From: [Scytonema hofmanni] UTEX 2349
GTDB lineage: Bacteria; Cyanobacteriota; Cyanobacteriia; Cyanobacteriales; Nostocaceae
Assembly: GCF_000582685.1 (NCBI RefSeq)
Contig: NZ_KK073769.1
Location: 912,186-976,185 of the forward strand
Direction: 5' to 3'
DNA: 64,000 nt
In this document: piece after piece, positions 24,470 through 32,687 of the stretch
Layout of the letters: every line of letters begins with the position of its first letter
Numbering within the stretch: position 1 is the stretch's first letter
Position numbers and translations under genes: made by a program
Notes under the pieces: generated by a model
Seen by the model: only the letters and a program-made list of their open reading frames with translations
Databases searched by the model: none
Told to the model about the DNA's origin: nothing

Positions 24470-27288
24470 ATGAATGCAGATGAACTTAAACGGCGTTATA
24501 TCGCAGGCGAGAGAGATTTCTCTATAGCAGATTTAAGTGGAGTTAAGCTAATTAAAGCTTATTTACCCGGAATCAATTTATGGGCTGCAAACTTAAGTGG
24601 AGCTGTGCGAATCGTTGGTTAGAAACCAATCCTAGTAAAGGATTAGGGGGATTAGCCGCAAGGTATGAACCTTGACAACTGAATGTCCATGTAGGTGAAA
24701 AACCTACCCCGCAGGTGCAGCGGTGAAAGCACTTCCCCCAGGTTCGAGACTAGCCATCAACGCCTGAAGCGGGGATGAAAGGTGGTAATACTGAAAGCCT
24801 AATTCGGTATCCATCGAGCAAAAGTACCCATGAGTAAAGCCTCGGCTTGAAGATGCGTTTGAATCGTCGTTATTAAGAACCAGCGAAATAAGGCTGAAGC
24901 GCTGGAGCCAAAAGGCAAAGGATAAGGAGTTGGCAAGTAGTTCTTTGACCAATAAGCACCTCCAATAAACCCGGCGAATAGCATCACTCTAAAGGTACAC
25001 AATATGGATATTCGGAACGAGATAACCTCTCGCTTACTCTCAAGAGGTCGAATACTTGAGTAGGTGCTAACCGTATGTAGCGAGGAGGAGAGATCGAGTC
25101 AGAAGCGAATGCTTGGGGTAACGCCCAGGATATGCAGACAGACTCACGATGATTTGGAAGATAAAGTCTCAAGTAATGAGTATATATGTCTAAAACGAGT
25201 TTAAAGACTACGGTGGAATGGAACCAAGTGAATTGGCGAAAGCTAGAACGCAAGGTTTACAAGCTCCAAAAGAGAATTTATCGAGCCTCAATTCGTGGCG
25301 ATGTGAAAGCATTTCGCAGACTCCAAAAGACGTTGATGAAGTCTTGGGCAGCAAAGGTATTAGCGGTCAGACGGGTTACACAAGACAATCAAGGTAAGAA
25401 GACGGCTGGAGTGGATGGGTTGAAAAGCCTGACCCCAAAGCAACGCCTCACCCTGGTTGCCAATCTCAAATTAAGCTCAAAAGTCGCACCAACCCGGAGA
25501 GTATGGATACCAAAACCGGGGACAGAGGAGAAACGACCATTAGGCATCCCGACAATGAACGACCGAGCCTTGCAAGCACTTGTCAAAATGGCAATAGAGC
25601 CAGAATGGGAAGCGCGATTTGAACCCAATTCATACGGGTTTAGACCAGGACGCTCGTGCCATGATGCAGTTGGAGCAATATATGTCGCAATTAACCACAA
25701 ACCTAAATTTGTGCTAGATGCTGATATTGCTAAATGCTTCGACCGCATTGACCATGAAGCACTGCTAATAAAATTAAATACATTCCCCACCTTACGCCGA
25801 CAAGTTCAAGCGTGGTTAAAAGCGGGAGTGATGGATGGAAAGCAGTTGTTTCCAACATCTGAGGGAACGCCACAGGGAGGGGTCATTTCTCCTCTATTGG
25901 CAAATATAGCCCTCCACGGGATGGAAAAACGGATTAAGCAATACGCGGAAACGCTAAAAGGAAGAAAGCGAAATAATCGCAGGAGCCTTAGCCTAATCCG
26001 TTACGCCGATGACTTCGTAATTCTCCACGAAGACATAACCGTTGTTCAAAGATGCAGAGAGATTATCTCTGAATGGTTACAAGGCATGGGGTTGGAATTA
26101 AAACCGAGTAAAACGAGACTTGCTCACACTCTCAACCAGTATGAGCAAGAAAAGCCGGGATTCGATTTTCTTGGCTTTACGATACAACAATTTCCCATAG
26201 GAAAGTATCACTCGAAACAAGGTTTTAAAACAATCATCACCCCAAGTAAGCAGAAGCAAAAGGTACATTACGACCAAATCGCTAGTTTAATTGACGCTCA
26301 TAAGGCAGCACCGCAAGCGGCGCTAATCAGCCGATTAAACCCAATCATTAGGGGGTGGGCTAACTACTACGCGACTGTAGTAAGCAAGATGGCTTACTCA
26401 GATATCGATGACCTCACGCACCAAAAGCTTGTAGCTTGGGCAAAACGCCGTCACCCCTTAAAAAGCGGGGCATGGGTGTCAAAGAAATATTGGCACCATA
26501 TAAACGGTGATAACTGGGTATTCGCAACCAGGGAGGAAGGGACAAACCCACTCCGGTTATTAGACCATGCCGACACCCCAATAGTGCGTCATGTAAAAGT
26601 TAAAGACGAATCGTCTCCATACGACGGAAACCTAGTTTATTGGAGTAAAAGAATGGGAAAAAACCCCGAAATGCCAAGTAAGGTATCAAAACTCCTGAAA
26701 ATGCAAGAAGGGAAGTGCGCCCACTGCGGACTATTTTTCCGCGAAAACGATGTTATGGAAGTTGACCACAGAATCCCAAAATCGCAAGGTGGAAAGGATT
26801 CTTACGAGAACTGGCAACTCCTACACAGACATTGCCATGATACAAAGACAGCCAGCGATGGCAGTCTTGGCACAAAATCCGGCTGTAATAGTGCCGAGCC
26901 TAAACCCACCAGAAGACTTGAGAAAGTTGAGGATAAATGGGTAATGAGGTACGCATGACAAAGCGCCAAAATCATTGAGGAGCCGTGTGAGGTGAAAGTC
27001 TCAAGCACGGTTTTGAAGACCAGCGGGGCTGGTGACAGTCTCGCTGAGTTTAATAATTTAGCCAAAGCAAAATTATGGGGAGCCAATTTTGAGGGAGCTA
27101 ATTTATCCAGAGCTAACTTAACTGGAGCTAACCTCAGCGGAGCGAATTTAAGTCAAGCTAATCTGCGAGGAGCCAAACTAAATAATGTTAAGCTGTACGG
27201 TGCTAATTTTAGTGGTGCTTTTTACGACGAAAGTACCCGATTTGCTAGAGGTTTTGACCCCATCAGTCAAAATATGTGCTTAATTTGA
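24470..27288 (+). CDS. Pentapeptide-repeat protein gene split by a group II intron (exons 24470-24604 and 27055-27288)
   Basis: Exon 1 (45 codons) begins MNADELKRRYIAGERDF, a typical cyanobacterial pentapeptide-repeat start, and ends ...LWAANLSGA. Exon 2 resumes exactly in phase with NLAKAKLWGANFEGANLS and continues with A(N/K)L-x-x repeats to NFSGAFYDESTRFARGFD and a TGA. If the intron is removed at 24604/27055 the product is 122 residues with an unbroken five-residue period across the joint. The repeats should form a right-handed quadrilateral beta helix; the binding target is unknown. Without splicing only a 45-residue stub would be made. The joint was inferred from repeat phase and intron consensus, not from RNA data. 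Confidence 0.8.
25186..26958 (+). CDS. Group II intron reverse transcriptase/maturase/HNH endonuclease
   Basis: The 590-residue intron-encoded protein has the full domain order. The reverse transcriptase part carries WIPKPGTEEKRPLGIPTMNDRALQ, YGFRPGRSCHDA, GTPQGGVISPLLANI and the catalytic YADD at residues 273-276. The maturase X domain follows (FDFLGFTIQQF, INPIIRGWANYY-like NPIIRGWANYYATVV). The C-terminal HNH endonuclease has CAHCG, EVDHRIPKSQGG (D527, H528) and LLHRHCHDTK. The protein assists splicing of its own RNA and cuts and copies DNA during retrohoming. No frameshift or stop interrupts it, so the intron should be active. The ATG at 25186 starts with MSKTSLKTTVEW, as in relatives. 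Confidence 0.95.
   Translation: MSKTSLKTTVEWNQVNWRKLERKVYKLQKRIYRASIRGDVKAFRRLQKTLMKSWAAKVLAVRRVTQDNQGKKTAGVDGLKSLTPKQRLTLVANLKLSSKVAPTRRVWIPKPGTEEKRPLGIPTMNDRALQALVKMAIEPEWEARFEPNSYGFRPGRSCHDAVGAIYVAINHKPKFVLDADIAKCFDRIDHEALLIKLNTFPTLRRQVQAWLKAGVMDGKQLFPTSEGTPQGGVISPLLANIALHGMEKRIKQYAETLKGRKRNNRRSLSLIRYADDFVILHEDITVVQRCREIISEWLQGMGLELKPSKTRLAHTLNQYEQEKPGFDFLGFTIQQFPIGKYHSKQGFKTIITPSKQKQKVHYDQIASLIDAHKAAPQAALISRLNPIIRGWANYYATVVSKMAYSDIDDLTHQKLVAWAKRRHPLKSGAWVSKKYWHHINGDNWVFATREEGTNPLRLLDHADTPIVRHVKVKDESSPYDGNLVYWSKRMGKNPEMPSKVSKLLKMQEGKCAHCGLFFRENDVMEVDHRIPKSQGGKDSYENWQLLHRHCHDTKTASDGSLGTKSGCNSAEPKPTRRLEKVEDKWVMRYA
26980..27045 (+). ncRNA. Group II intron domains V and VI
   Basis: Domain V: GAGCCGUG pairs with CACGGUUU; inner stem UGAGGU/GUCUCA closes a GAAA tetraloop; the AG at 27003-27005 is the two-base bulge. 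Domain VI: AGCGGGGCUG (27022-27031) pairs fully with CAGUCUCGCU (27036-27045) around GUGA. No bulged adenosine is obvious in domain VI, so the branch point is unclear. Confidence 0.85.
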
Positions 27289-27314
27289 TTTTGTTTAACT
27301 GAGCAGATATCGAT

Positions 27315-27597
27315 TAGACATAGGTGTGAAAAATAATAGACATCTCCAGAGTCATAGGTAGAGACTACCAAGTGCTACGTCTAATCAATGGTTTCGGGCA
27401 ACGCATAATTAGTTTCTACCAGATGTCTAATGTAGAGACTACCAAGTGCTACGTCTTTACAATGGTTTTAGATAACGCATATTTAATTTCTATGCCTATG
27501 TCTATTAGACATCTCCAGAGTCATACGTAGAGACTACCAAGTGCTACGTCTAATCAAGGGTTCGGGCAACGCATATTTAAATTCGGTCGATGTCTAT
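27315..27597. repeat. Cluster of nested TAGACAT MITE-like repeats
   Basis: Several partial copies of one element follow each other: TAGACATAGG, AATAGACATCTCCAGAGTCA (twice), the core GTAGAGACTACCAAGTGCTACGTC (three times in variants) and the tail GGGCAACGCATA (three variants). The start TAGACATAGGTGTGAAA and inner CTATGCCTATGTCTA pair as inverted ends. This looks like repeated insertion of copies into each other. Confidence 0.75.
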
Positions 27598-27782
27598 TAA
27601 TTCGAGAAAAATCTCGGAACTATAGCGATCGCCTTTCTCGTCTATTTATAAACTATCTCAAAATTACCAGCTTTATTATACCATCTGTGTGAGTAGTCTT
27701 TGCGACTGGAATCGGCAAATAATTATGGTTTTAATCAAATTACTGCCTAAAATTGTAGTGTTTTATATAGGAGTCAATAAAG

Positions 27783-28241
27783 ATGCAACGTAGTTTGAAA
27801 AGCCTTTTACTTCTAACCGCTGTTATCAGCTTGACAGCTTTACAAGAAGCAAAAGCAGTGTCAAATAGTAGCCTGACTGTGACGATTAACGGATTTAAAA
27901 GCCAGCGGGGACAAGTTTGCTTGAGTTTGTTTTCAGGTGGACGAGGATTTCCTAGCAGCAGCGATCGCGCGGTGGCTGCCCGTTGTGTCAAACTAGAAAA
28001 AATACCCCTGACAGTTAAATTTGACAACTTAAAAGCCGGAAATTATGCGATCGCTGCTTTTCATGATGCCAACGGTGACGGTATTCTCAATCGAAATCCG
28101 TTCGGTATTCCCACAGAAGAGTTTGGCTTTTCTCAAAACCCAAAAATTCTCACAGGTGCGCCAAAATTTGCCGATTCTGCGTTTCTAGTCGCAGGTCCTG
28201 AGACTAACATTCAAATTAAGTTGCTGAACTTTTTCGGCTAA
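27783..28241 (+). CDS. DUF2141 domain secreted protein
   Basis: The 152-residue protein has a signal peptide (MQRSLKSLLLLTAVISLTAL, EAKA end near residue 25). A DUF2141 beta-sandwich follows, with LTVTINGFKSQRGQVCLSLFSGGRGFP and LKAGNYAIAAFHDANGDGILNRNPFGIPTEEFGFS, the conserved FHD-NGDG-L-N-GIP-E-GF pattern of the family. The DxNxDG loop may bind calcium. Function is unknown; it should be periplasmic or extracellular. A good AGGAG site lies at 27769-27773. It is monocistronic. Confidence 0.88.
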   Translation: MQRSLKSLLLLTAVISLTALQEAKAVSNSSLTVTINGFKSQRGQVCLSLFSGGRGFPSSSDRAVAARCVKLEKIPLTVKFDNLKAGNYAIAAFHDANGDGILNRNPFGIPTEEFGFSQNPKILTGAPKFADSAFLVAGPETNIQIKLLNFFG

Positions 28242-28869
28242 AGTAAACGCTAAGTAAGTAGGTGTGAAAATTTCAAGGTATGTCCGAAGCGAGTGGAACG
28301 AAGCAATCCCAAGGATTTTGATTTTTTTACATTCTCTTATATAGTTCGGTTTATTTGTGCCGACTTACTTGTAGCATTACTTTGTTGTTATTCTACAGTG
28401 AATTCCCACTATGAGCGTTTAGTTGCACGACTGCTGCATTTGACCCAAATAAGCCACCCACATCAACTGAGTGCCAAGTCTCCACCTGAAGGGGCGAAAC
28501 GCTACTATTTAAGAAATTAGTTAAAGTTCTAGAGTGAATTTATCAAATTCTTTAGAATAGCAATAAGGGTCTAAAGTTGAGGATTGAGTTTGTATATTAT
28601 ATAGGTTTGTTTGCTTGGTGGAAAGTATCAGTAATAAAGCTAACACTGGATCAACATTTTTCCTGGTAGTCTCACTGAACATATCCAATAATGCCATTTA
28701 ATTAAAATGGTAAAAACAACCGAATTTTATTTTATTAAACCTCTTCCAGTACAAATGGTGACAAAAGTAAAGGTTAAAAGAGAAAGATTTTTCTTACTTC
28801 TTTTCCCTTTTTCCGAATAAGTGAAAGAAGTCTATTTTATTAGTCGTTGAGAGTAATTTACAGAAATTG
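28242..28869. other. Intergenic region before cobO
   Basis: About 630 bases without a convincing gene. Near 28281-28312 lies a piece of a repeat (CGAAGCGAG...GAACGAAGCAATCCCAA) that recurs at about 41150-41215. No cobalamin riboswitch is recognisable before cobO. A 75-codon frame at 28293-28520 shows no family features and overlaps that repeat. Confidence 0.5.
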
Positions 28870-29547
28870 ATGAAACCCGATACCACAACAGAATTTAACT
28901 CAGACCCAGAGATTGACCGTTTAATCGATGAAGTAATAACTTCTTCTTTAACGGATGAGCAGTATCGTCAAAAAATGCAGCGCCGTAAGGAAGTTCAAGA
29001 TAAACGAATCGCAAATGCTGTCCCAGAAAAAGGCTTAGTTATTATTAATACCGGCAATGGTAAGGGAAAAACGACTGCGGCGTTGGGGATGGTATTACGA
29101 TCGCTCGGTCATGGATATAAAGTAGCGATCGTCCAATTTATCAAAGGTGCCTGGGAACCTTCAGAAAAAAAGGTTTTCAGTATGTGGCAAGACCAGTTAG
29201 AATTTCATGCTATGGGCGAAGGTTTTACCTGGGAAACTCAAGACCGCGATCGCGACCTCGATAAAGCTTATGAAGCTTGGCAAAAATCATTAGAATACAT
29301 CCGCCATCCAGACTTTAAGCTGGTGCTGTTAGATGAAATTAATATCGCTGTGAAAATGGGTTATTTACAAGTTGACGAAATTTTAAGAGGTTTGCAGGAA
29401 AAACCACTCGACAAACACGTTATTCTTACAGGTAGAGGCGCACCAGCGGCTTTAATTGAACGAGCCGATTTAGTCACAGAAATGACTTTAGTAAAGCATC
29501 CTTTTCGCGATCAAGGCATAAAAGCGCAAGCGGGAATTGAGTTTTGA
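28870..29547 (+). CDS. cobO: Cob(I)yrinic acid a,c-diamide adenosyltransferase
   Basis: CobO/BtuR-type enzyme that transfers the 5'-deoxyadenosyl group of ATP to cobalt(I) corrinoids. The 225 residues carry the P-loop variant NTGNGKGKTTAALGM near residues 58-72, VAIVQFIKGAW, the GEGFTWETQDRDRD motif, LVLLDEINIAVKMGYL and VILTGRGAPAALIERADLVTEM. The N-terminal 50 residues form a charged helix typical of longer CobO proteins. The frame opens with TTG-ATG; I use the ATG at 28870. Together with cobS at 860 it shows a cobalamin pathway, but the two genes are not linked. Confidence 0.93.
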   Translation: MKPDTTTEFNSDPEIDRLIDEVITSSLTDEQYRQKMQRRKEVQDKRIANAVPEKGLVIINTGNGKGKTTAALGMVLRSLGHGYKVAIVQFIKGAWEPSEKKVFSMWQDQLEFHAMGEGFTWETQDRDRDLDKAYEAWQKSLEYIRHPDFKLVLLDEINIAVKMGYLQVDEILRGLQEKPLDKHVILTGRGAPAALIERADLVTEMTLVKHPFRDQGIKAQAGIEF

Positions 29548-29588
29548 TGAGTAAGTGATGAACGATCAATGATGCCAAAACTAATTAT

Positions 29589-30260
29589 TCATCGTTCATT
29601 CAATGAACCATATCCGCCATTTAAAGCTTGATTGCACTTCTGCAAAATTTGGCGATCGCCTTCACTGACAGTATTTAATTGATGATAGTCTTGTAATGCT
29701 ACTGAGTAGGCATAAGTCATTGGCTGATCTACATCTAGTTTCGGTAGTATATTTGCCGTAGCTACCTCTTCTATACCTCCTCCACCAGGTGCAGTCACCG
29801 TCATTGCCAACTCTCCTGAGGAGTCAATATTGCCCTGAAAACAACTAAACTCAGAACTCGGCATATACAACGCACCCATCACCTGATTTTGGCGCTTCTG
29901 AAATACAATATATCCTTGCCCAAGTTGGTTTGGTTGTAGCGACTGACCGTAGAGATAAACGCCATCTTGTTTGGGAAACTTCGTGGTGGGAACTGCAGCC
30001 TTTTTTGTTGCTTTTTGAGTTTCGGTAAGTTGTGTAGTAGTTCCAGATAAAGAAACTTTTTCGTCATCAGCCTGGATTTGTCTTTGTTGCAAAACAGCGT
30101 TTCTGGAAACAAGCAGCAAATCCGTAGCCAACGTTGATGTTTGTACTGTTTCTATTTGGTTACTCAAAGCTGGTTTAGCCTGTTCAGCAATAACACCAGC
30201 CGTTATAACTAAACCAACGAGGGGAATTGTCCATTTGCCAGGGTAAAGAAATTTATTCAT
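29589..30260 (-). CDS. Cyanobacterial exported protein of unknown function
   Basis: I do not recognise a named domain. The 223-residue product begins MNKFLYPGKWTIPLVGLVITAGVIAEQ, an N-terminal signal or anchor helix, followed by a low-complexity region rich in Q, T and K (residues about 30-90). A C-terminal domain follows: GVYLYGQSLQPNQLGQGYIVFQKRQNQVMGALYMPSSEF, CFQG, and a tail DYHQLNTVSEGDRQILQKCNQAL with a second cysteine. The two cysteines may form a disulphide. The ATG at 30260 is chosen over the longer frame because it opens the hydrophobic helix. It is convergent with cobO with 41 bases between stops. Confidence 0.6.
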   Translation of the reverse strand: MNKFLYPGKWTIPLVGLVITAGVIAEQAKPALSNQIETVQTSTLATDLLLVSRNAVLQQRQIQADDEKVSLSGTTTQLTETQKATKKAAVPTTKFPKQDGVYLYGQSLQPNQLGQGYIVFQKRQNQVMGALYMPSSEFSCFQGNIDSSGELAMTVTAPGGGGIEEVATANILPKLDVDQPMTYAYSVALQDYHQLNTVSEGDRQILQKCNQALNGGYGSLNER

Positions 30261-30522
30261 ATATATAGCACCCAAATTCTCCTGTTAAAATAACTACTTA
30301 TTTCGCCACCTATTTAAACCGTAACCAAGTATTTAGGCATCAAGGCTCTGTCAAAGGATTGATTTATATTGTGCGGAACAATACACTTTGATGAAATATT
30401 TTTTAGTTTTAATCAGAAAATACCATCGTTTAAGCGATTTTCACTTCACTTGTGTAAATTCACTCGCTGGGGTGAGGTTTACGGAAAATCCCTGATATTT
30501 TTTTCTTTTCTATTTTTTAGCT

Positions 30523-30552
30523 AAAAAAATCGCCCCCTGAATTCAGGAGGCG
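30523..30552 (-). terminator. Terminator of the sigma factor gene
   Basis: On the minus strand CGCCTCCTGAATTCAGGGGGCG (two strands of one hairpin, EcoRI-like GAATTC centre) is followed by ATTTTTTTAG. It lies 27 bases after the stop codon. Confidence 0.88.
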
Positions 30553-30578
30553 CGTCGCCTAGAGCGATGAGCTTATAA

Positions 30579-31562
30579 CTAGCTAGCAACGTACTCTTTA
30601 ACATTTGCGCGACGACGACGCAGATGAGCAAGGGCTTGATGCTCTAATTGGCGGACGCGCTCACGGCTAAGACTTAAGCGTTCGCCAACTTTCGCCAGAG
30701 ACATTTCGTTACCATCTTCTAAACCAAAGCGCAAAGCTAAAACTTCTCGCTGTTGGGGGGTGAGTTCAGCCAGAAGAGTGTTCAAGTCTTGACGCAAGAA
30801 TTCTTGCGTCATGTAATACTCAGGTGATGGTCCATCATCTTCGAGCATTTCTTGCAACTCAGTATCTTGATTATCGCCGACGCGTACATCCAAAGAAACT
30901 GGCTGACGTGCCATATTCAGGTATTCGCGAATTTGAGCCGGTTCTAGCTCAAGTTCTTTGGCAATTTCTGCTGGTGTTGGCGATCGCCCATATTTTTGAG
31001 CTAGTTCGCGCTGTACCTTTTTGATTTTGTTCAGCTTTTCGGTGATGTGGATCGGTAAGCGAATTGTCCGACCTTGTTGAGCGATCGCCCGCGTAATCGC
31101 TTGACGAATCCACCAGTAAGCGTAAGTCGAGAACTTATAACCCCGTGTCGGGTCAAACTTCTCTACACCTCTTTCTAGTCCTAGAGTTCCTTCTTGGATC
31201 AAATCCAGAAACTCCATATTCCGCTTTTGGTATTTTTTCGCAATAGCAACGACTAAGCGCAAATTCGCTTCAATCATCTTTTGCTTTGCTCGCTTACCTT
31301 GATGCACAAGCTGTGTAACCTCTCCCTCTGGGAGATTAACATGGCTTGCCCACTCTTCTAAGCTAATTTCACGTTGCTGTTTCTTTTCTAAAGCCTCTTT
31401 GGCTTCCACTAACTTCATCATGTGTTGCACCTGCTTCCCAAAGATGATTTCTTGGTCACGGGTTAGCAGTGGTACACGACCAATCTCGCGGAGATAGGTT
31501 CGCACCATATCAGCCGTGAATTTGGTGTTAGTGTTTTCAGTTTGGGTGTTAACAGTAGGCAT
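30579..31562 (-). CDS. Group 2 RNA polymerase sigma factor (RpoD family)
   Basis: The 327-residue protein has regions 1.2 to 4.2 of the sigma-70 family without the long 1.1 domain. Region 1.2 is DMVRTYLREIGRVPLLTRDQEI. Region 2 contains NLRLVVAIAKKYQKRNMEFLDLIQEGTLGLERGVEKFDPTRGYKFSTYAYWWIRQAI. Region 3 follows (IRLPIHITEKLNKIKKVQREL). Region 4.2 ends with MSLAKVGERLSLSRERVRQLEHQALAHLRRR. These non-essential sigma factors respond to nutrient, light or stress signals in cyanobacteria. Which of SigB-SigE it corresponds to needs a tree. The 600-base upstream gap suggests complex regulation; a terminator closes the gene. Confidence 0.93.
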   Translation of the reverse strand: MPTVNTQTENTNTKFTADMVRTYLREIGRVPLLTRDQEIIFGKQVQHMMKLVEAKEALEKKQQREISLEEWASHVNLPEGEVTQLVHQGKRAKQKMIEANLRLVVAIAKKYQKRNMEFLDLIQEGTLGLERGVEKFDPTRGYKFSTYAYWWIRQAITRAIAQQGRTIRLPIHITEKLNKIKKVQRELAQKYGRSPTPAEIAKELELEPAQIREYLNMARQPVSLDVRVGDNQDTELQEMLEDDGPSPEYYMTQEFLRQDLNTLLAELTPQQREVLALRFGLEDGNEMSLAKVGERLSLSRERVRQLEHQALAHLRRRRANVKEYVAS

Positions 31563-32172
31563 TGGTGCGTGGTCCTCTCGTCCGTAAACACAATGAATAT
31601 TTAATTACTAGGGTTGATGGGGAAAGATTGTGTTTTGATCTCACCACATTATGAACTACCGAAGACAATCATATTAGTACAAGTTTTGTCAAGACGGTGC
31701 TCCCTTTAGATAGGTTTTCCTATCCTCCCTAAACATTTAAGTCGTTAGAAGTACGCGCTCTTTATTTCCCTTGATTTCTTTTCGTCCTCACTCCTTAGCA
31801 GCGACCCGAAAAATACGAAGTCAGTATGAGTTCTACTTATTTAATATTACGACAAATTAGTCGGATAGTAAAGTAGCTCAGATAAATCTTTCTATTATAA
31901 TGCAAAACTGCTTATTTGCCAAAAAAATGGCGAAAAATTGTTTTGTGCCCTTACTATATATATAGTGACGCTAAAACCCCTCTCGCGAGTGCCTGAAATT
32001 AGCCGGATAACCGAACTGATTAATTGTAATATTACGAAATGGGGCAATGGGCACGCTTGATTGGGGGAATTAAAGAAGTCCTTTGAAACAATACCTTCGC
32101 CAAAATAAAGACGGCTGGACGTAGTAGAGTTATTGTTTACCACAACTACAACTCAATCGCCACAGAAAGCCC
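31563..32172. other. Upstream region of the sigma factor gene
   Basis: About 610 bases without a convincing gene. On the minus strand a TTGACA at about 31685-31690 lies 120 bases before the sigma gene, but no well-spaced -10 box follows. The short frame at 31895-32143 shows no protein features. Confidence 0.45.
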
Positions 32173-32223
32173 ATGCCAGATATATTAGCACTGTTGGAAT
32201 GCTTGCAACGATATACGACTTGA
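32173..32223 (+). pseudogene. N-terminal scrap of a transposase
   Basis: The reading MPDILALLECLQRYTT then stop resembles the start of a cyanobacterial DDE transposase family (MPDILALLECLQ-type). The following bases do not continue the protein, so only a stub remains. The call rests on about 12 residues. Confidence 0.35.
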
Positions 32224-32286
32224 ACTTCTTTGAGGCGTTGGAGGCGATATTAATACTAATTATTCCCAAGCGTCTTAGCATCCAAT

Positions 32287-32559
32287 TCATCCCGCATTTA
32301 TGCAGTGCCAATCTTGCACTGTTATTAATCGCCAGCTAGAATCATTAAATATCTCTAAAACTCGCTGGTGATAGTTCACTAAACTCTGACGATGACCAAC
32401 AGTGATAAAGGTTATCTTAGTTTTTTGTAGCTGTTGGTAAAGATGCTTCTCATTTTGCTGATCCAAAGCGCTGGTTGCTTCATCCAAAAAGGCATAACGA
32501 GGTTGATTAAGTAAAAGTCTTGCGAAAACAAGACGCTGTTGCTCTCCTATAGAACCCAT
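32287..32559 (-). pseudogene. C-terminal fragment of an SbmA/BacA-like ABC transporter ATPase
   Basis: The fragment begins at the signature motif (SIGEQQRLVFARLLL), continues through Walker B YAFLDEATSALD and the H-loop TFITVGHRQSLVNYHQRVLEI, and ends normally. Walker A, the Q-loop and the membrane domain are missing. The order and the LGEQQR-LAFARLL type match fused permease-ATPase transporters of the YddA/SbmA class. It lies between a transposase scrap and a HerA-like gene. Upstream, a second 36-codon frame (about 32560-32660) does not belong to it. It is not functional. Confidence 0.75.
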
Positions 32560-32687
32560 TTGGGATCTTTACGTTCTAAGGTAGAATAATCGAACTTACT
32601 GGTTATCAAACGAAGATATTGTTGAAAGTAATGCGCGTTATGATAGGATTTTTTCATGCCCACTTGGACGATGCCCATTGCCCCAAA

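Larger units (their letters stand above)
24605..27054 (+). mobile_element. Complete group II intron with encoded reverse transcriptase
   Basis: The element begins with GTGCGAATCG, the usual GUGYG 5' end, and ends after domain VI. A structured 580-base region (domains I-III, with long helices) precedes the reverse transcriptase frame at 25186-26958. Domain V (26980-27013) has the AGC triad, a GAAA tetraloop and a two-base bulge. Domain VI (27022-27045) is a 10-bp stem with a GUGA loop. All parts needed for self-splicing and retrohoming look intact. The 3' end at 27054 is set by the reading phase of the host gene. Confidence 0.88.

Noticed and set aside
24741..24760. GGTTCGAGACTAGCC as a possible tRNA T-loop
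   Set aside because: It lies inside domain I of the intact group II intron and has no matching acceptor and anticodon stems.
26802..27086. Minus-strand 94-codon frame over the intron 3' end
   Set aside because: It is antisense to the HNH part of the maturase and to domains V-VI.
28293..28520. 75-codon frame before cobO
   Set aside because: It starts inside an interspersed repeat, has no recognisable domain or ribosome site and has an atypical residue mix.
32133..32339. 68-codon plus-strand frame near the transposase scrap
   Set aside because: It overlaps the ABC-transporter fragment on the other strand and does not follow the transposase frame.
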